Shown here: positions 33,453 to 39,719 of the stretch, piece after piece
Layout of the letters: the number at the start of each line of letters is the position of its first letter
Numbering within the stretch: position 1 is the stretch's first letter
Origin: a virus
DNA length: 53,781 bases
Virus record (IMG/VR): IMGVR_UViG_3300025137_000003
Location: 1-53,781 of that record
Reading direction: 5' to 3' (one strand)
The notes under the pieces: model-generated
The model's database searches: none
Seen by the model: only the letters and a program-made list of their open reading frames with translations
Told to the model about the DNA's origin: nothing
Position numbers and translations under genes: made by a program

Positions 33453-33484
33453 TTGTTTGTCTAACAAATTAAATGGAGAATATT

Positions 33485-33970
33485 ATGACAACATTAAAAG
33501 AATATGTAGGCGGTAATTTATTTATGCTACCGAATGATGAAGAGGGACAAGAGTGCCTTAGACTTATGAGGAAGTATGTAAACAGAAAGCTTATTAAAAC
33601 TATAAGAGCAAGAGGTAGAGGAAGTAGAACAGCACCTGCCTTAGCTAACGGAAGAAGTCCTAGAGCTTACGACCAAAGCTTACCATTAGAACATTCAGAA
33701 AGACTAAGTATCTACATGGACTATAAGGATGATGCACCCAACCATCTCAACAGTTCATATCTAAACAATCAGATATGGGAACAGAAAAAAAATATTAACA
33801 AACAAAGTCAATACATAAAAGACTTGGAACATAAGTTAGATGTTTTAATTTCTTGTGTTGATTTAGAGAAGTTAATGTCCGCAATGGAAAGAGAGATATC
33901 CTATAAAGAAAGGAATGGAAAGAGAGATGATATCATAAGAGATGTTTTTAGATTGGTAATGGAAGACTGA
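33485..33970 (+). CDS. Hypothetical basic protein (161 aa), possibly early
   Basis: ATG 33485 is chosen because GGAGAA lies 4-9 bases upstream; an in-frame ATG at 33473 has no ribosome site. Residues 20-65 are rich in Arg (KLIKTIRARGRGSRTAP) and residues about 95-130 form a probable coiled coil. It is the first gene behind a consensus promoter, as expected for a host take-over protein. No family is recognised. Confidence 0.7.
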   Translation: MTTLKEYVGGNLFMLPNDEEGQECLRLMRKYVNRKLIKTIRARGRGSRTAPALANGRSPRAYDQSLPLEHSERLSIYMDYKDDAPNHLNSSYLNNQIWEQKKNINKQSQYIKDLEHKLDVLISCVDLEKLMSAMEREISYKERNGKRDDIIRDVFRLVMED

Positions 33971-33972
33971 TT

Positions 33973-34170
33973 ATGCATATAGTATTTACAGAAACTAAAA
34001 GAATTATCATGGAAATAAAAGACCATGATTTACTACCGCCTGATTGGTTCAAAGATAGTGAGTATGAGTATGGGAATTGGTCAGACTGTGAAATTATTAA
34101 TGAGTTCAAAGAACTAGGAGATATAGTGCAAGAAGAAACATTAACATTAGACTTTGAAGGAGAGTGCTAG
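33973..34170 (+). CDS. Hypothetical acidic protein (65 aa)
   Basis: This small acidic protein lies 2 bases after the preceding gene, in the same transcript. It has Trp/Tyr-rich polar segments (PPDWFKDSEYEYGNWSDCE) and a Glu-rich end. An internal ATG at codon 13 could also be used. No family is recognised. Confidence 0.55.
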   Translation: MHIVFTETKRIIMEIKDHDLLPPDWFKDSEYEYGNWSDCEIINEFKELGDIVQEETLTLDFEGEC

Positions 34171-34323
34171 ATGAACTACATAATTAAAATAGCACATGGC
34201 ACAGAATATTTTATAACCGCCAACACATTATTAGATTTATATAATCAATTAACAAAACTAAAATCAAAACATTGTTACTATGATGATGAGATAGTATCTA
34301 TAGAGGGGGTGTTAGATGAGTAA
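34171..34323 (+). CDS. Hypothetical protein (50 aa)
   Basis: The ATG immediately follows the preceding TAG and the frame ends at TAA 34321-34323. The product (MNYIIKIAHGTEYFITANTL...) looks like a strand-strand-helix mini-domain. Overlap with the next ATG by 8 bases supports coupling in the operon. No family is recognised. Confidence 0.55.
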   Translation: MNYIIKIAHGTEYFITANTLLDLYNQLTKLKSKHCYYDDEIVSIEGVLDE

Positions 34324-34561
34324 AGTAATAACGATTGAGGCCTACTATCAACAAGCCGTTGGTTTTGATGTTGAGGACATGAACATTAAAGCAGAAGACA
34401 TAAGCGACTATTGGATTAAATGGGGTACTCTTTATATACAAACAAAAGATGGCACCACCCATGAGAAGGATGTAAGCATGGACTTTGAGGTAGATTGGAA
34501 GTGGCCTGAAGACACTAAACTATTTGATAAGAATTATAAAGAATTGATAGAGGGTGTTTAG
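34316..34561 (+). CDS. Hypothetical acidic protein (81 aa)
   Basis: This is the last gene of the short + cluster, with GAGGGGGTG before the start. It is an acidic, Trp-containing protein (ISDYWIKWGTLYIQ, MDFEVDWKWPED) with likely beta structure. Acidic early phage proteins of this size often mimic DNA or bind host enzymes, but nothing specific is recognised. Confidence 0.6.
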   Translation: MSKVITIEAYYQQAVGFDVEDMNIKAEDISDYWIKWGTLYIQTKDGTTHEKDVSMDFEVDWKWPEDTKLFDKNYKELIEGV

Positions 34562-34653
34562 TTCGTGCCGTCTTTGTGGTACTCGCACCATCTTGTCGTG
34601 CCGTCTTGGTGTGTGTGTTTAGTTTTCTGAATTGGCACTTTTTGTAGGCGTAA

Positions 34654-34689
34654 AAAAACCCTAAATTCTAAAAAGAAAATAGGGTTTTT
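34654..34689. terminator. Bidirectional intrinsic terminator
   Basis: A perfect 10-bp inverted repeat, AAAAACCCTA (34654-34663) and TAGGGTTTTT (34680-34689), separates two convergent gene clusters. Read from either strand the stem ends in a T-run, so it can stop transcription from both sides. Confidence 0.8.
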
Positions 34690-34706
34690 CTGTTGGTCAA
34701 GCTAGA

Positions 34707-34976
34707 TTATCCGTTTAAATTTATTAGTTTATATTCTCCGCTTTTAATCTTTGCTTTAGTTTCTTTCGTTGTTTCATTTAAAAAAACATTTCTCCACCTT
34801 GAAGTGGTTCTTGAATAGTCCCAATAATACTCATCAAGATAAGTACCACCATCTGCAATCTTAACAATTATTGAAGAGTAGCTTTGGAAAAAGTAGCCTT
34901 CATCAGTATGTATTTCAAATTGGTTATTTATACTTCTATAATTATTAGGGTTAGTTATATTTTTAACTTTTATCAT
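34707..34976 (-). CDS. Hypothetical protein (89 aa)
   Basis: This polar protein is rich in Asn, Tyr and Ser (MIKVKNITNPNNYRSINNQF...), predicted to be beta-rich in the first half, with a Lys-rich helix (TTKETKAKIKSGEYKL) near the end. It is the last gene of the short - cluster and runs into the bidirectional terminator. AAGGAGATAT is its ribosome site. No family is recognised. Confidence 0.65.
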   Translation of the reverse strand: MIKVKNITNPNNYRSINNQFEIHTDEGYFFQSYSSIIVKIADGGTYLDEYYWDYSRTTSRWRNVFLNETTKETKAKIKSGEYKLINLNG

Positions 34977-34985
34977 AATATCTCC

Positions 34986-35141
34986 TTACTTGATTTTATT
35001 TAAAATAGTTAATACTTCATCAAGCTTTTCTTTTGGCATGCTGTTTAAAACATCTTCATTAAAAAGCTTAGGCGATTTAAAAAGTTGGGCTAGTTCTAAC
35101 CCCTCTCTTTTAGTTTCTTTTTGCGTTTCTTTTTGTGTCAT
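34986..35141 (-). CDS. Hypothetical protein (51 aa)
   Basis: ATG 35141 (MTQKETQKETKREG) is preceded by AAGGAGATAAT; the frame is open further upstream but without a good ribosome site. The product is charged and helical, with a Lys/Glu/Thr start and a C-terminal amphipathic helix. No family is recognised. Confidence 0.6.
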   Translation of the reverse strand: MTQKETQKETKREGLELAQLFKSPKLFNEDVLNSMPKEKLDEVLTILNKIK

Positions 35142-35204
35142 ATTATCTCCTTGATATATGTTATTAATTAGTCTTAACGATAACACGATTTATAGACAAA
35201 AAAA

Positions 35205-35223
35205 AGCCCCTATAAAAGGGGCT
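35205..35223 (-). terminator. Intrinsic terminator of the coiled-coil gene
   Basis: On the - strand a 6-bp GC-rich stem (AGCCCC 35223-35218, GGGGCT 35210-35205) with a 7-nt loop is followed by an eight-base T-run (35205-35198). It stands 13 bases after the stop of the gene at 35237-35578. Confidence 0.85.
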
Positions 35224-35236
35224 AATTATTATTAGA

Positions 35237-35578
35237 TTATTGTGCGATTTGCTCCGCGTATTTTTCGTATAGCTTCTGACTTGCTTTCTCATCTCTTGCA
35301 TGAAGATTAAAAGCATTATTAATAGCGGTCTGCTCATTCTTTGCGGTTGGCTCTTTCTGTAGCTCTATAATAGAGGCTATAAGTTCGGCATATAGAAAAC
35401 CAATCTTTCCGTGTGCTTCGGCCTCTATATGTAATAAATCCTCTAACACTTCTAATTGTTCTCTGAGTTGCTCTAACACTCTATAATTCTCCATGTTGGT
35501 CTGCGTCTGCTCTAAGTGAGTTATATTATGGTGCATATCTTGTATGACTGCTCCGCTTGTCTTATCATTTTTTTTCAT
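35237..35578 (-). CDS. Hypothetical coiled-coil protein (113 aa)
   Basis: This all-helical protein has heptad-like Leu/Glu/Gln patterns (LEQLREQLEVLEDLLHIEAEAHGK) and no aromatic core, so it is probably a dimer. It is transcribed alone: a terminator follows it and the nearest upstream promoter is the - strand consensus promoter at 36190-36218. Its ribosome site lies in a small hairpin. No family is recognised. Confidence 0.65.
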   Translation of the reverse strand: MKKNDKTSGAVIQDMHHNITHLEQTQTNMENYRVLEQLREQLEVLEDLLHIEAEAHGKIGFLYAELIASIIELQKEPTAKNEQTAINNAFNLHARDEKASQKLYEKYAEQIAQ

Positions 35579-35584
35579 GTTGTT

Positions 35585-35600
35585 AATACCTCCAGGTATT
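35585..35600 (-). promoter_or_regulatory. Hairpin holding the ribosome site of the coiled-coil gene
   Basis: On the - strand AATACC and GGTATT form a 6-bp stem around a TGGA loop. The ribosome site GGAGGT lies across loop and stem, 6-10 bases before the start codon, so initiation may need the hairpin to open. Read from the + strand the same hairpin is followed by seven T and could act as a terminator. Confidence 0.45.
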
Positions 35601-36010
35601 TTTTTATTTGTTATATCACTATAACGGATGAATTATGAAAATGTTACAAATTAAATTAGTTATTTTTATTATTAGTTATTGCAGCTCTTTTTATAGCGGC
35701 CACCAAATCGCTTTTTTTTGGCCGTAATTACTACAAGTTTACAAGACCAGACGGAACAGAAAAGCAATAGAGACAAGACCAACAACAGCCACAGTTTAAA
35801 AAACTATCTAAGCCCTTATAAGTTGGGTTAATCTTTGAAGCCCTTTAGAGTTATAAAGTAATAATATAAATCCGTCTTGATTTCTTAAACTTTGTAAACT
35901 TGAAAGGATTAAATAGCTTTGAAGTCTTGCTTGTTTGTTTTGGGTTGGTCTGTTTAGTTCTTTGAAGTCTTGAAAGTCTAAAAAGTCTTGATTTCTTTAA
36001 TAGGCTTGAT
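35601..36010. other. Non-coding region with direct repeats (possible origin or packaging region)
   Basis: No convincing gene is found here. CTTTGAAGTCTTG occurs at 35917-35929 and 35960-35972, with a partial copy (CTTTGAAG) at 35833-35840. GTCTTGATTTCTT occurs at 35874-35886 and 35985-35997. Together they form an iteron-like cluster in AT-rich DNA next to a G-quadruplex motif and two divergent promoters. A replication origin or a terminase recognition region is a reasonable guess for such a place beside terS. Confidence 0.4.
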
Positions 36011-36182
36011 GGGGTAGGGAGGGTGCCAGGGGGTGCCATAGGGATATATGCACAATGTCATACATTTTACAGGATTTCCAGTTGTTAAGTAGGTATTTTA
36101 GGGCCGTACTTCCCACAGGCTCAGTAGGTGAGATAGGTTTGTGAGTGATGGGTCTGTATATACTATATAACCCGGCGACCAT
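35997..36182 (-). CDS. Doubtful ORF (61 aa) behind a consensus promoter
   Basis: ATG 36182 lies at the expected start point of the - strand consensus promoter, so a leaderless message could be read. The product (MVAGLYSIYRPITHKPISP...) has an unusual composition for this genome, with many Pro, Ser and His, and its end crosses the G-quadruplex tract. No family is recognised. It may be only a chance frame in regulatory DNA. Confidence 0.2.
   Translation of the reverse strand: MVAGLYSIYRPITHKPISPTEPVGSTALKYLLNNWKSCKMYDIVHISLWHPLAPSLPHQAY
36011..36033 (+). other. G-quadruplex motif
   Basis: Four G-runs (36011-36014, 36017-36019, 36021-36023, 36029-36033) with loops TA, A and TGCCA meet the canonical four-run rule. 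GGGTGCCA is repeated directly at 36021-36028 and 36031-36038. Such a tract is striking in an AT-rich genome. It lies about 240 bp before terS, in non-coding DNA. Confidence 0.6.
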
Positions 36183-36189
36183 TAATGTC

Positions 36190-36218
36190 ATTATACAGTT
36201 GAGATAGAGTTTTGTCAA
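36190..36218 (-). promoter_or_regulatory. Perfect sigma70 consensus promoter, leftward
   Basis: On the - strand TTGACA (36218-36213), a 17-bp spacer and TATAAT (36195-36190) are an exact match. It would transcribe leftward through the repeat region to the coiled-coil gene. The predicted start, near 36183, falls at an ATG (36182). Confidence 0.8.
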
Positions 36219-36234
36219 TAGAAACTTGGAAAAC

Positions 36235-36262
36235 TTGACAAACTCTTTAGTGTCTCTATAAT
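36235..36262 (+). promoter_or_regulatory. Perfect sigma70 consensus promoter for the packaging and structural block
   Basis: TTGACA (36235-36240), a 16-bp spacer and TATAAT (36257-36262) match the consensus exactly. The start point expected 6-8 bases after the -10 box is at or next to the ATG of terS (36270), so the mRNA may have no leader. The promoter faces away from the leftward one 17 bp away. Confidence 0.8.
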
Positions 36263-36269
36263 AATAAGC

Positions 36270-36689
36270 ATGAACAACTTACCTTCAGAACGAAAACTAA
36301 CGGATAAACAAGAAAAATTCTTGGAACATCTATTAGAAACTAAAGGTAACTTAAAACTTTCAGCAGAACTTGCAGGATACTCAGGAAATCACTATCAAGT
36401 ATTAAAATCTCTTAAAGAAGAAGTAGTAGACTTAGCCTCAAATGTACTTGCAAGGGAAGCACCCTCCGCAGCTTTTAAGTTAGTGGAGATAATGAATAGC
36501 GATAACGCTGTTCCACAAGCAAATGTAAAGTTACAGGCCGCCCAAACCTTATTGGATAGGGTAGGTGTTGTTAAAAGAGACAAGCTAGACATTAATCATA
36601 ATGTTTCAGGTGGAATCTTTATACTTCCTCAGAAAGAAACTGTAGATTTAGTTGCAGAAGAAGGGGATTATGAAGAGATACCTAGCTGA
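36270..36689 (+). CDS. Terminase small subunit-like protein
   Basis: This 139-residue protein has an N-terminal helix-turn-helix typical of small terminases (LTDKQEKFLEHLLETKGNLKLSAELAGYSGNHYQVLKSLKEE), then a helical region (APSAAFKLVEIMNS, KLQAAQTLLDRVGVVKRD). The C-terminal part (NHNVSGGIFILPQK) fits the end of many small terminase proteins. It would recognise phage DNA and load the large subunit. It is the first gene of the late block, seven genes before terL. No ribosome site precedes the ATG, as expected if the message is leaderless. Confidence 0.75.
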   Translation: MNNLPSERKLTDKQEKFLEHLLETKGNLKLSAELAGYSGNHYQVLKSLKEEVVDLASNVLAREAPSAAFKLVEIMNSDNAVPQANVKLQAAQTLLDRVGVVKRDKLDINHNVSGGIFILPQKETVDLVAEEGDYEEIPS

Positions 36690-36789
36690 TTGTTATAGTT
36701 TTTGTAAACAATATCCATTATGGGCTTTGGCCTTCTTTTTGTGTGGGTATTATATAGGCTTGACAATTAAATATTTATTAGTAAACTAA
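36670..36789 (+). CDS. Small single-span membrane protein (39 aa)
   Basis: ATG 36670 has GAAGGGGATT before it and overlaps the terS end by 20 bases. The peptide (MKRYLADCYSFCKQYPLW...) has one hydrophobic segment (about 18-37, WALAFFLCGYYIGLTIKYLL) and ends one base before the next ATG. The good ribosome site and exact packing support it. The function is unknown. Confidence 0.55.
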   Translation: MKRYLADCYSFCKQYPLWALAFFLCGYYIGLTIKYLLVN

Positions 36790-36966
36790 ATGTCTAGAGT
36801 ATTTGCAACAGAGTTTGAATTAGATGACCCTCGTATTGTCATGGGTCCTTTTATTAAAGCAGAATCTGTAGCAGAAGCAAAAACAGTAGCCTATAACTAT
36901 GGATTAATCATAGTTGGAGAAATTACTAATATATTACCAGAAGAAGAACCGAGGACTATACACTAA
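36790..36966 (+). CDS. Hypothetical protein (58 aa)
   Basis: The ATG follows the previous stop directly, and TAA shares a base with the next ATG. The product (MSRVFATEFELDDPRIVMGPFI...) reads as beta-alpha-beta with an acidic end (LPEEEPRTIH). No family is recognised. Confidence 0.55.
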   Translation: MSRVFATEFELDDPRIVMGPFIKAESVAEAKTVAYNYGLIIVGEITNILPEEEPRTIH

Positions 36967-37100
36967 TGGCAAAGAAAGGACTATACGCAAACATAAATGC
37001 TAGAAAGAAAAAAGGAATAAGTAGAAGTAAAAAGAAATCTACTATAACTAAGAAGGCTTACGACAATATGAAGAAAGGTTTTCCTAAGAAGAAAAAATAA
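36966..37100 (+). CDS. Small lysine-rich protein (44 aa)
   Basis: This is a very basic peptide (MAKKGLYANINARKKKGISRSKKKS...) ending KKKK. It is joined to its neighbours by one-base stop/start overlaps at both ends. Peptides of this kind are found before the terminase gene in many marine podoviruses. It probably binds nucleic acid; function unknown. Confidence 0.65.
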   Translation: MAKKGLYANINARKKKGISRSKKKSTITKKAYDNMKKGFPKKKK

Positions 37101-37384
37101 TGCCTAGTAAAAAAGATTCAAGACTAGAAAGAGCAGGGGTAAGTGGTTATAATAAACCAAAGCGTACTCCTAAACACGCTACTAAGTCGCATGTTGTTGT
37201 GGCTAAGGTAGGTGATAAGGTTAAAACTATTAGGTTTGGCCAACAAGGTGTAAGTGGAGCAGGTAAAAGTCCTTCTTCCTCTTCGGAAAAGGCTAGACGA
37301 AAATCTTTTAAAGCTAGACATGCAAAGAATATTAGTAAAGGTAAAATGTCAGCAGCTTATTGGGCTAACAAAGTCAAATGGTAA
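37100..37384 (+). CDS. Basic phage protein of the DUF6321-like type
   Basis: This 94-residue basic protein contains RAGVSGYNKPKRTPKHATKSHVVVAKVGDKVKTIRFG at the start, and a C-terminus ARRKSFKARHAKNISKGKMSAAYWANKVKW. Both blocks are conserved in proteins of unknown function beside phage terminase genes. From memory the family is DUF6321, which I cannot confirm here. It probably has a structural or DNA-binding role. Confidence 0.7.
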   Translation: MPSKKDSRLERAGVSGYNKPKRTPKHATKSHVVVAKVGDKVKTIRFGQQGVSGAGKSPSSSSEKARRKSFKARHAKNISKGKMSAAYWANKVKW

Positions 37385-37393
37385 GCATAACTC

Positions 37394-37594
37394 ATGGGTA
37401 AACAACTAGGAAGCAACGATAAACCAGTTCTTATGTCAAGTAAGAAGAATAAAGGAAGAGTATATGCTCCTTCCTGGCATGGTGGTAAAGGTGCAGCTCC
37501 TAGGATTAACACACAATCCCAACAGTACAGAGATAATTGGGATTTAATTTTTGGAAAAAAAAATAAAGAGGTTAAAACCAAGTCGAAAGACTGA
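37394..37594 (+). CDS. Hypothetical basic protein (66 aa)
   Basis: This small basic protein (MGKQLGSNDKPVLMSSKKNKGRVYAPS...) has a Gly/Lys-rich middle and a C-terminal Lys-rich tail (FGKKNKEVKTKSKD). It begins 9 bases after the DUF6321-like gene. No family is recognised. Confidence 0.6.
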   Translation: MGKQLGSNDKPVLMSSKKNKGRVYAPSWHGGKGAAPRINTQSQQYRDNWDLIFGKKNKEVKTKSKD

Positions 37595-37597
37595 GTT

Positions 37598-37678
37598 ATG
37601 CGTAAGAGGCTTCCTGGGATAGGACGCTTGCTTTCATCTAGGGCAAGCAATCTAGGAGGTCCAGCTTTTAAATTATGA
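37598..37678 (+). CDS. Very small basic ORF (26 aa)
   Basis: ATG 37598 lies 3 bases after the preceding stop; the 26-codon frame (MRKRLPGIGRLLSSRASN...) ends in an ATGA overlap with the next gene. The exact packing suggests it is translated, perhaps only as a coupling peptide. No family is recognised. Confidence 0.4.
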   Translation: MRKRLPGIGRLLSSRASNLGGPAFKL

Positions 37679-37818
37679 TAAAGAAACTAAAAGAAATATA
37701 TTACAAACTACACAAGCTTATGAAGTCAGGTAGAGTTAATAAAGTCTCTAAGACAGTAGGTATACACAAACCTATTTTAAAAAAAGACGGAACTCCTGAC
37801 AAACGATATAAGAAATAA
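37675..37818 (+). CDS. Small basic protein (47 aa)
   Basis: It starts in the ATGA overlap at 37675 and ends 2 bases before terL. The peptide is basic (MIKKLKEIYYKLHKLMKSGR...) with an amphipathic N-terminal helix and the tail DKRYKK. Its AGGAGG ribosome site lies within the preceding small ORF. Its function is unknown. Confidence 0.55.
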   Translation: MIKKLKEIYYKLHKLMKSGRVNKVSKTVGIHKPILKKDGTPDKRYKK

Positions 37819-37820
37819 TC

Positions 37821-39716
37821 ATGTCTGATATACCAGACGGATATATTAAAAAGAAAAGCTCTACTATACCTTTTGGGTATAGAGTTAGTTCTATTAAAGG
37901 TTATCTAGAACCTATACCTGAACAAATCCAAGCTTTAAATAAATACTTAAAAGGTATTAACGATAAAGCTTATTCCCTTAGAGAAGCCGCAGAACTTTTA
38001 ACTAGTGAGACAGGTAGAAGAATAAGTCATGTCGGCTTAAAAAAACAATTAAACAAAAAAGAATGGGAGATATTCCCTGAGAATTATGAAACTAATAAGG
38101 ATGGTTCTTTTGTTCTTACTACTACAGGTAAGCCCAAGAAAAAAAATGGAAGACCTGTTGGTGCTACTTCTAAGTACACATATTCCGCAGAACATAAGAG
38201 AAAGCTAGCCCTAGCTAAACAAAAGAAAAAGTTACAACTGGAGAAAAAGAAACTTGCGAACAAAGAACAGAAGCTACGAACAGAAGAAGTTATTATTAAA
38301 AAGTCAACGGAGTCGCAGAGTTCAAATGTTTTTACAGAAGAAGAACTTAAACAAACAACTCCAACAGTCAGAGAAAGTTTAAAAGATAAAAAAATAATCT
38401 TTCATCCAAATGAAGGACCACAGACAGACTTCTTGGCCGCAGGCGAAAAAGATGTTTTATATGGTGGAGCTGCAGGTGGTGGTAAGTCTTACGCTATGAT
38501 AGTAGACCCTTTAAGGTATGCACATAAAAAAGCACACAGAGCTTTAATACTTAGAAGGTCAATGCCTGAACTTAGAGAAATGATTGATAAGACTCGTGAA
38601 TTGTATCCACAGGCTTTTCCTGGTGCAAAGTTTAAAGAAGTAGAAAAGTTGTGGAATTTTCCTAGTGGTGCTAAAGTAGAGTTTGGTTTCCTTGAACGAG
38701 ATGCTGATGTTTACCGATATCAAGGCCAAGCTTATTCTTGGATTGGCTTTGACGAAATCACACATCTACCTACTGAATTTAGTTGGAATTACCTTGCGTC
38801 TCGTTTAAGAACCACAGACCCAGAAATAGAAACATACCTACGCTGTACTGCTAACCCTGGTGGTGTTGGTTCACATTGGGTAAAGAAAAGATATATAGAA
38901 CCTAACGAACCTAATGAATCTTTTTTAGGAGGAGATGGCCTAAGTAGAAAATTTATTCCTGCTACATTACAAGACAACCCTTATCTATCTGAAGATGGTG
39001 TCTATGAGCAGATGCTTAAATCACTACCTCCAATACAAAGAAGACAACTATTAGAAGGTAATTGGGATGTAGCTGAAGGAGCTGCTTTCGTAGAGTTTAG
39101 TCCTGAACAACATATTATTACTCCTTTTGAGTTGCCTGTTCATTGGGAAAGAGTAAAAGGTATTGACTACGGCTATGCTTCAGAGTCATGTTGCCTGTGG
39201 GGTATAGTAGATATAAATGACGGAACACTTATAATATATAGGGAATTGTACCAAAAGGGCTTGACAGGTGAAGAATTAGGCTCTATAATAACAGATAGAG
39301 AAGTAGAAGACCCTTTCTCTGTTGCTGGTGTCCTTGACACAGCTGCTTGGGCCAACACAGGTACTACTGGTCCTACTGTTGGTGAAGCACTTGTAAAAGC
39401 AGGACATAAGCTTAGACGAGCAGATAAGAATAGAATACAGGGCAAAATACAAATACATGAGTATCTAAAAGTTAGAGAAAATGGTAGGCCTAAGTTACAG
39501 ATATTTAATACATGTCCGAACTTAATTAGAGAATTACAGTCTATACCGCTATCAAAAACTAATCCTGAAGATGTTGATACCCACGCTTCAGACCATGCTT
39601 ATGATGCACTAAGGTATATGATAATGAGCCGACCAAGAATGGAAAGCCCATTTGATAGAATAAGGGGATTAAAGAGGGATATATACCAACCTGTTGATTC
39701 CACTTTTGGTTATTAA
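37821..39716 (+). CDS. Terminase large subunit
   Basis: The packaging motor has 631 residues. An N-terminal extension (1-195) includes a Lys/Gln-rich coiled coil and possibly a DNA-binding helix-turn-helix. The ATPase has GGAAGGGKS (Walker A, 215-223, Lys222), GFDEITHL (Walker B with the following catalytic Glu) and a coupling motif TANPGG. The RNase H-like nuclease has GIDYGYA, GVLDTAAW and DTHASDHAYDALRY with its acidic residues. It converts concatemers to packaged genomes. It follows the small basic genes and directly precedes the portal gene. Confidence 0.95.
   Translation: MSDIPDGYIKKKSSTIPFGYRVSSIKGYLEPIPEQIQALNKYLKGINDKAYSLREAAELLTSETGRRISHVGLKKQLNKKEWEIFPENYETNKDGSFVLTTTGKPKKKNGRPVGATSKYTYSAEHKRKLALAKQKKKLQLEKKKLANKEQKLRTEEVIIKKSTESQSSNVFTEEELKQTTPTVRESLKDKKIIFHPNEGPQTDFLAAGEKDVLYGGAAGGGKSYAMIVDPLRYAHKKAHRALILRRSMPELREMIDKTRELYPQAFPGAKFKEVEKLWNFPSGAKVEFGFLERDADVYRYQGQAYSWIGFDEITHLPTEFSWNYLASRLRTTDPEIETYLRCTANPGGVGSHWVKKRYIEPNEPNESFLGGDGLSRKFIPATLQDNPYLSEDGVYEQMLKSLPPIQRRQLLEGNWDVAEGAAFVEFSPEQHIITPFELPVHWERVKGIDYGYASESCCLWGIVDINDGTLIIYRELYQKGLTGEELGSIITDREVEDPFSVAGVLDTAAWANTGTTGPTVGEALVKAGHKLRRADKNRIQGKIQIHEYLKVRENGRPKLQIFNTCPNLIRELQSIPLSKTNPEDVDTHASDHAYDALRYMIMSRPRMESPFDRIRGLKRDIYQPVDSTFGY
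39261..39289 (+). promoter_or_regulatory. Perfect sigma70 consensus promoter inside terL
   Basis: TTGACA (39261-39266), a 17-bp spacer and TATAAT (39284-39289) match exactly, within the nuclease part of the terminase gene. A transcript starting near 39296 would cover the portal, scaffold and capsid genes. It may be real extra transcription of the structural genes or a chance match. Confidence 0.5.
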
Positions 39717-39719
39717 AAT

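Noticed and set aside
35636-35728. Short + strand ORF (MKMLQIKLVIFIISYCSSF...) in the non-coding region
   Set aside because: No ribosome site, no promoter in that direction and no neighbour on the same strand. The hydrophobic look can arise from AT-rich DNA.
35851-36039. - strand ORF of 62 aa over the repeat cluster
   Set aside because: Its basic Lys/Ser/Thr-rich sequence comes from the direct repeats, and it lacks a ribosome site.
36041-36180. Possible tRNA or other structured RNA near 36100
   Set aside because: I could not find a T-arm GGTTC-type sequence or a cloverleaf with matching acceptor ends. No tRNA was found anywhere by eye; tRNAscan-SE would settle it.
36760-36787. TTGACA with a TAAACT box at 36760-36787
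   Set aside because: The -10 box matches only 4 of 6, and the start point would fall inside the next gene's first codons.
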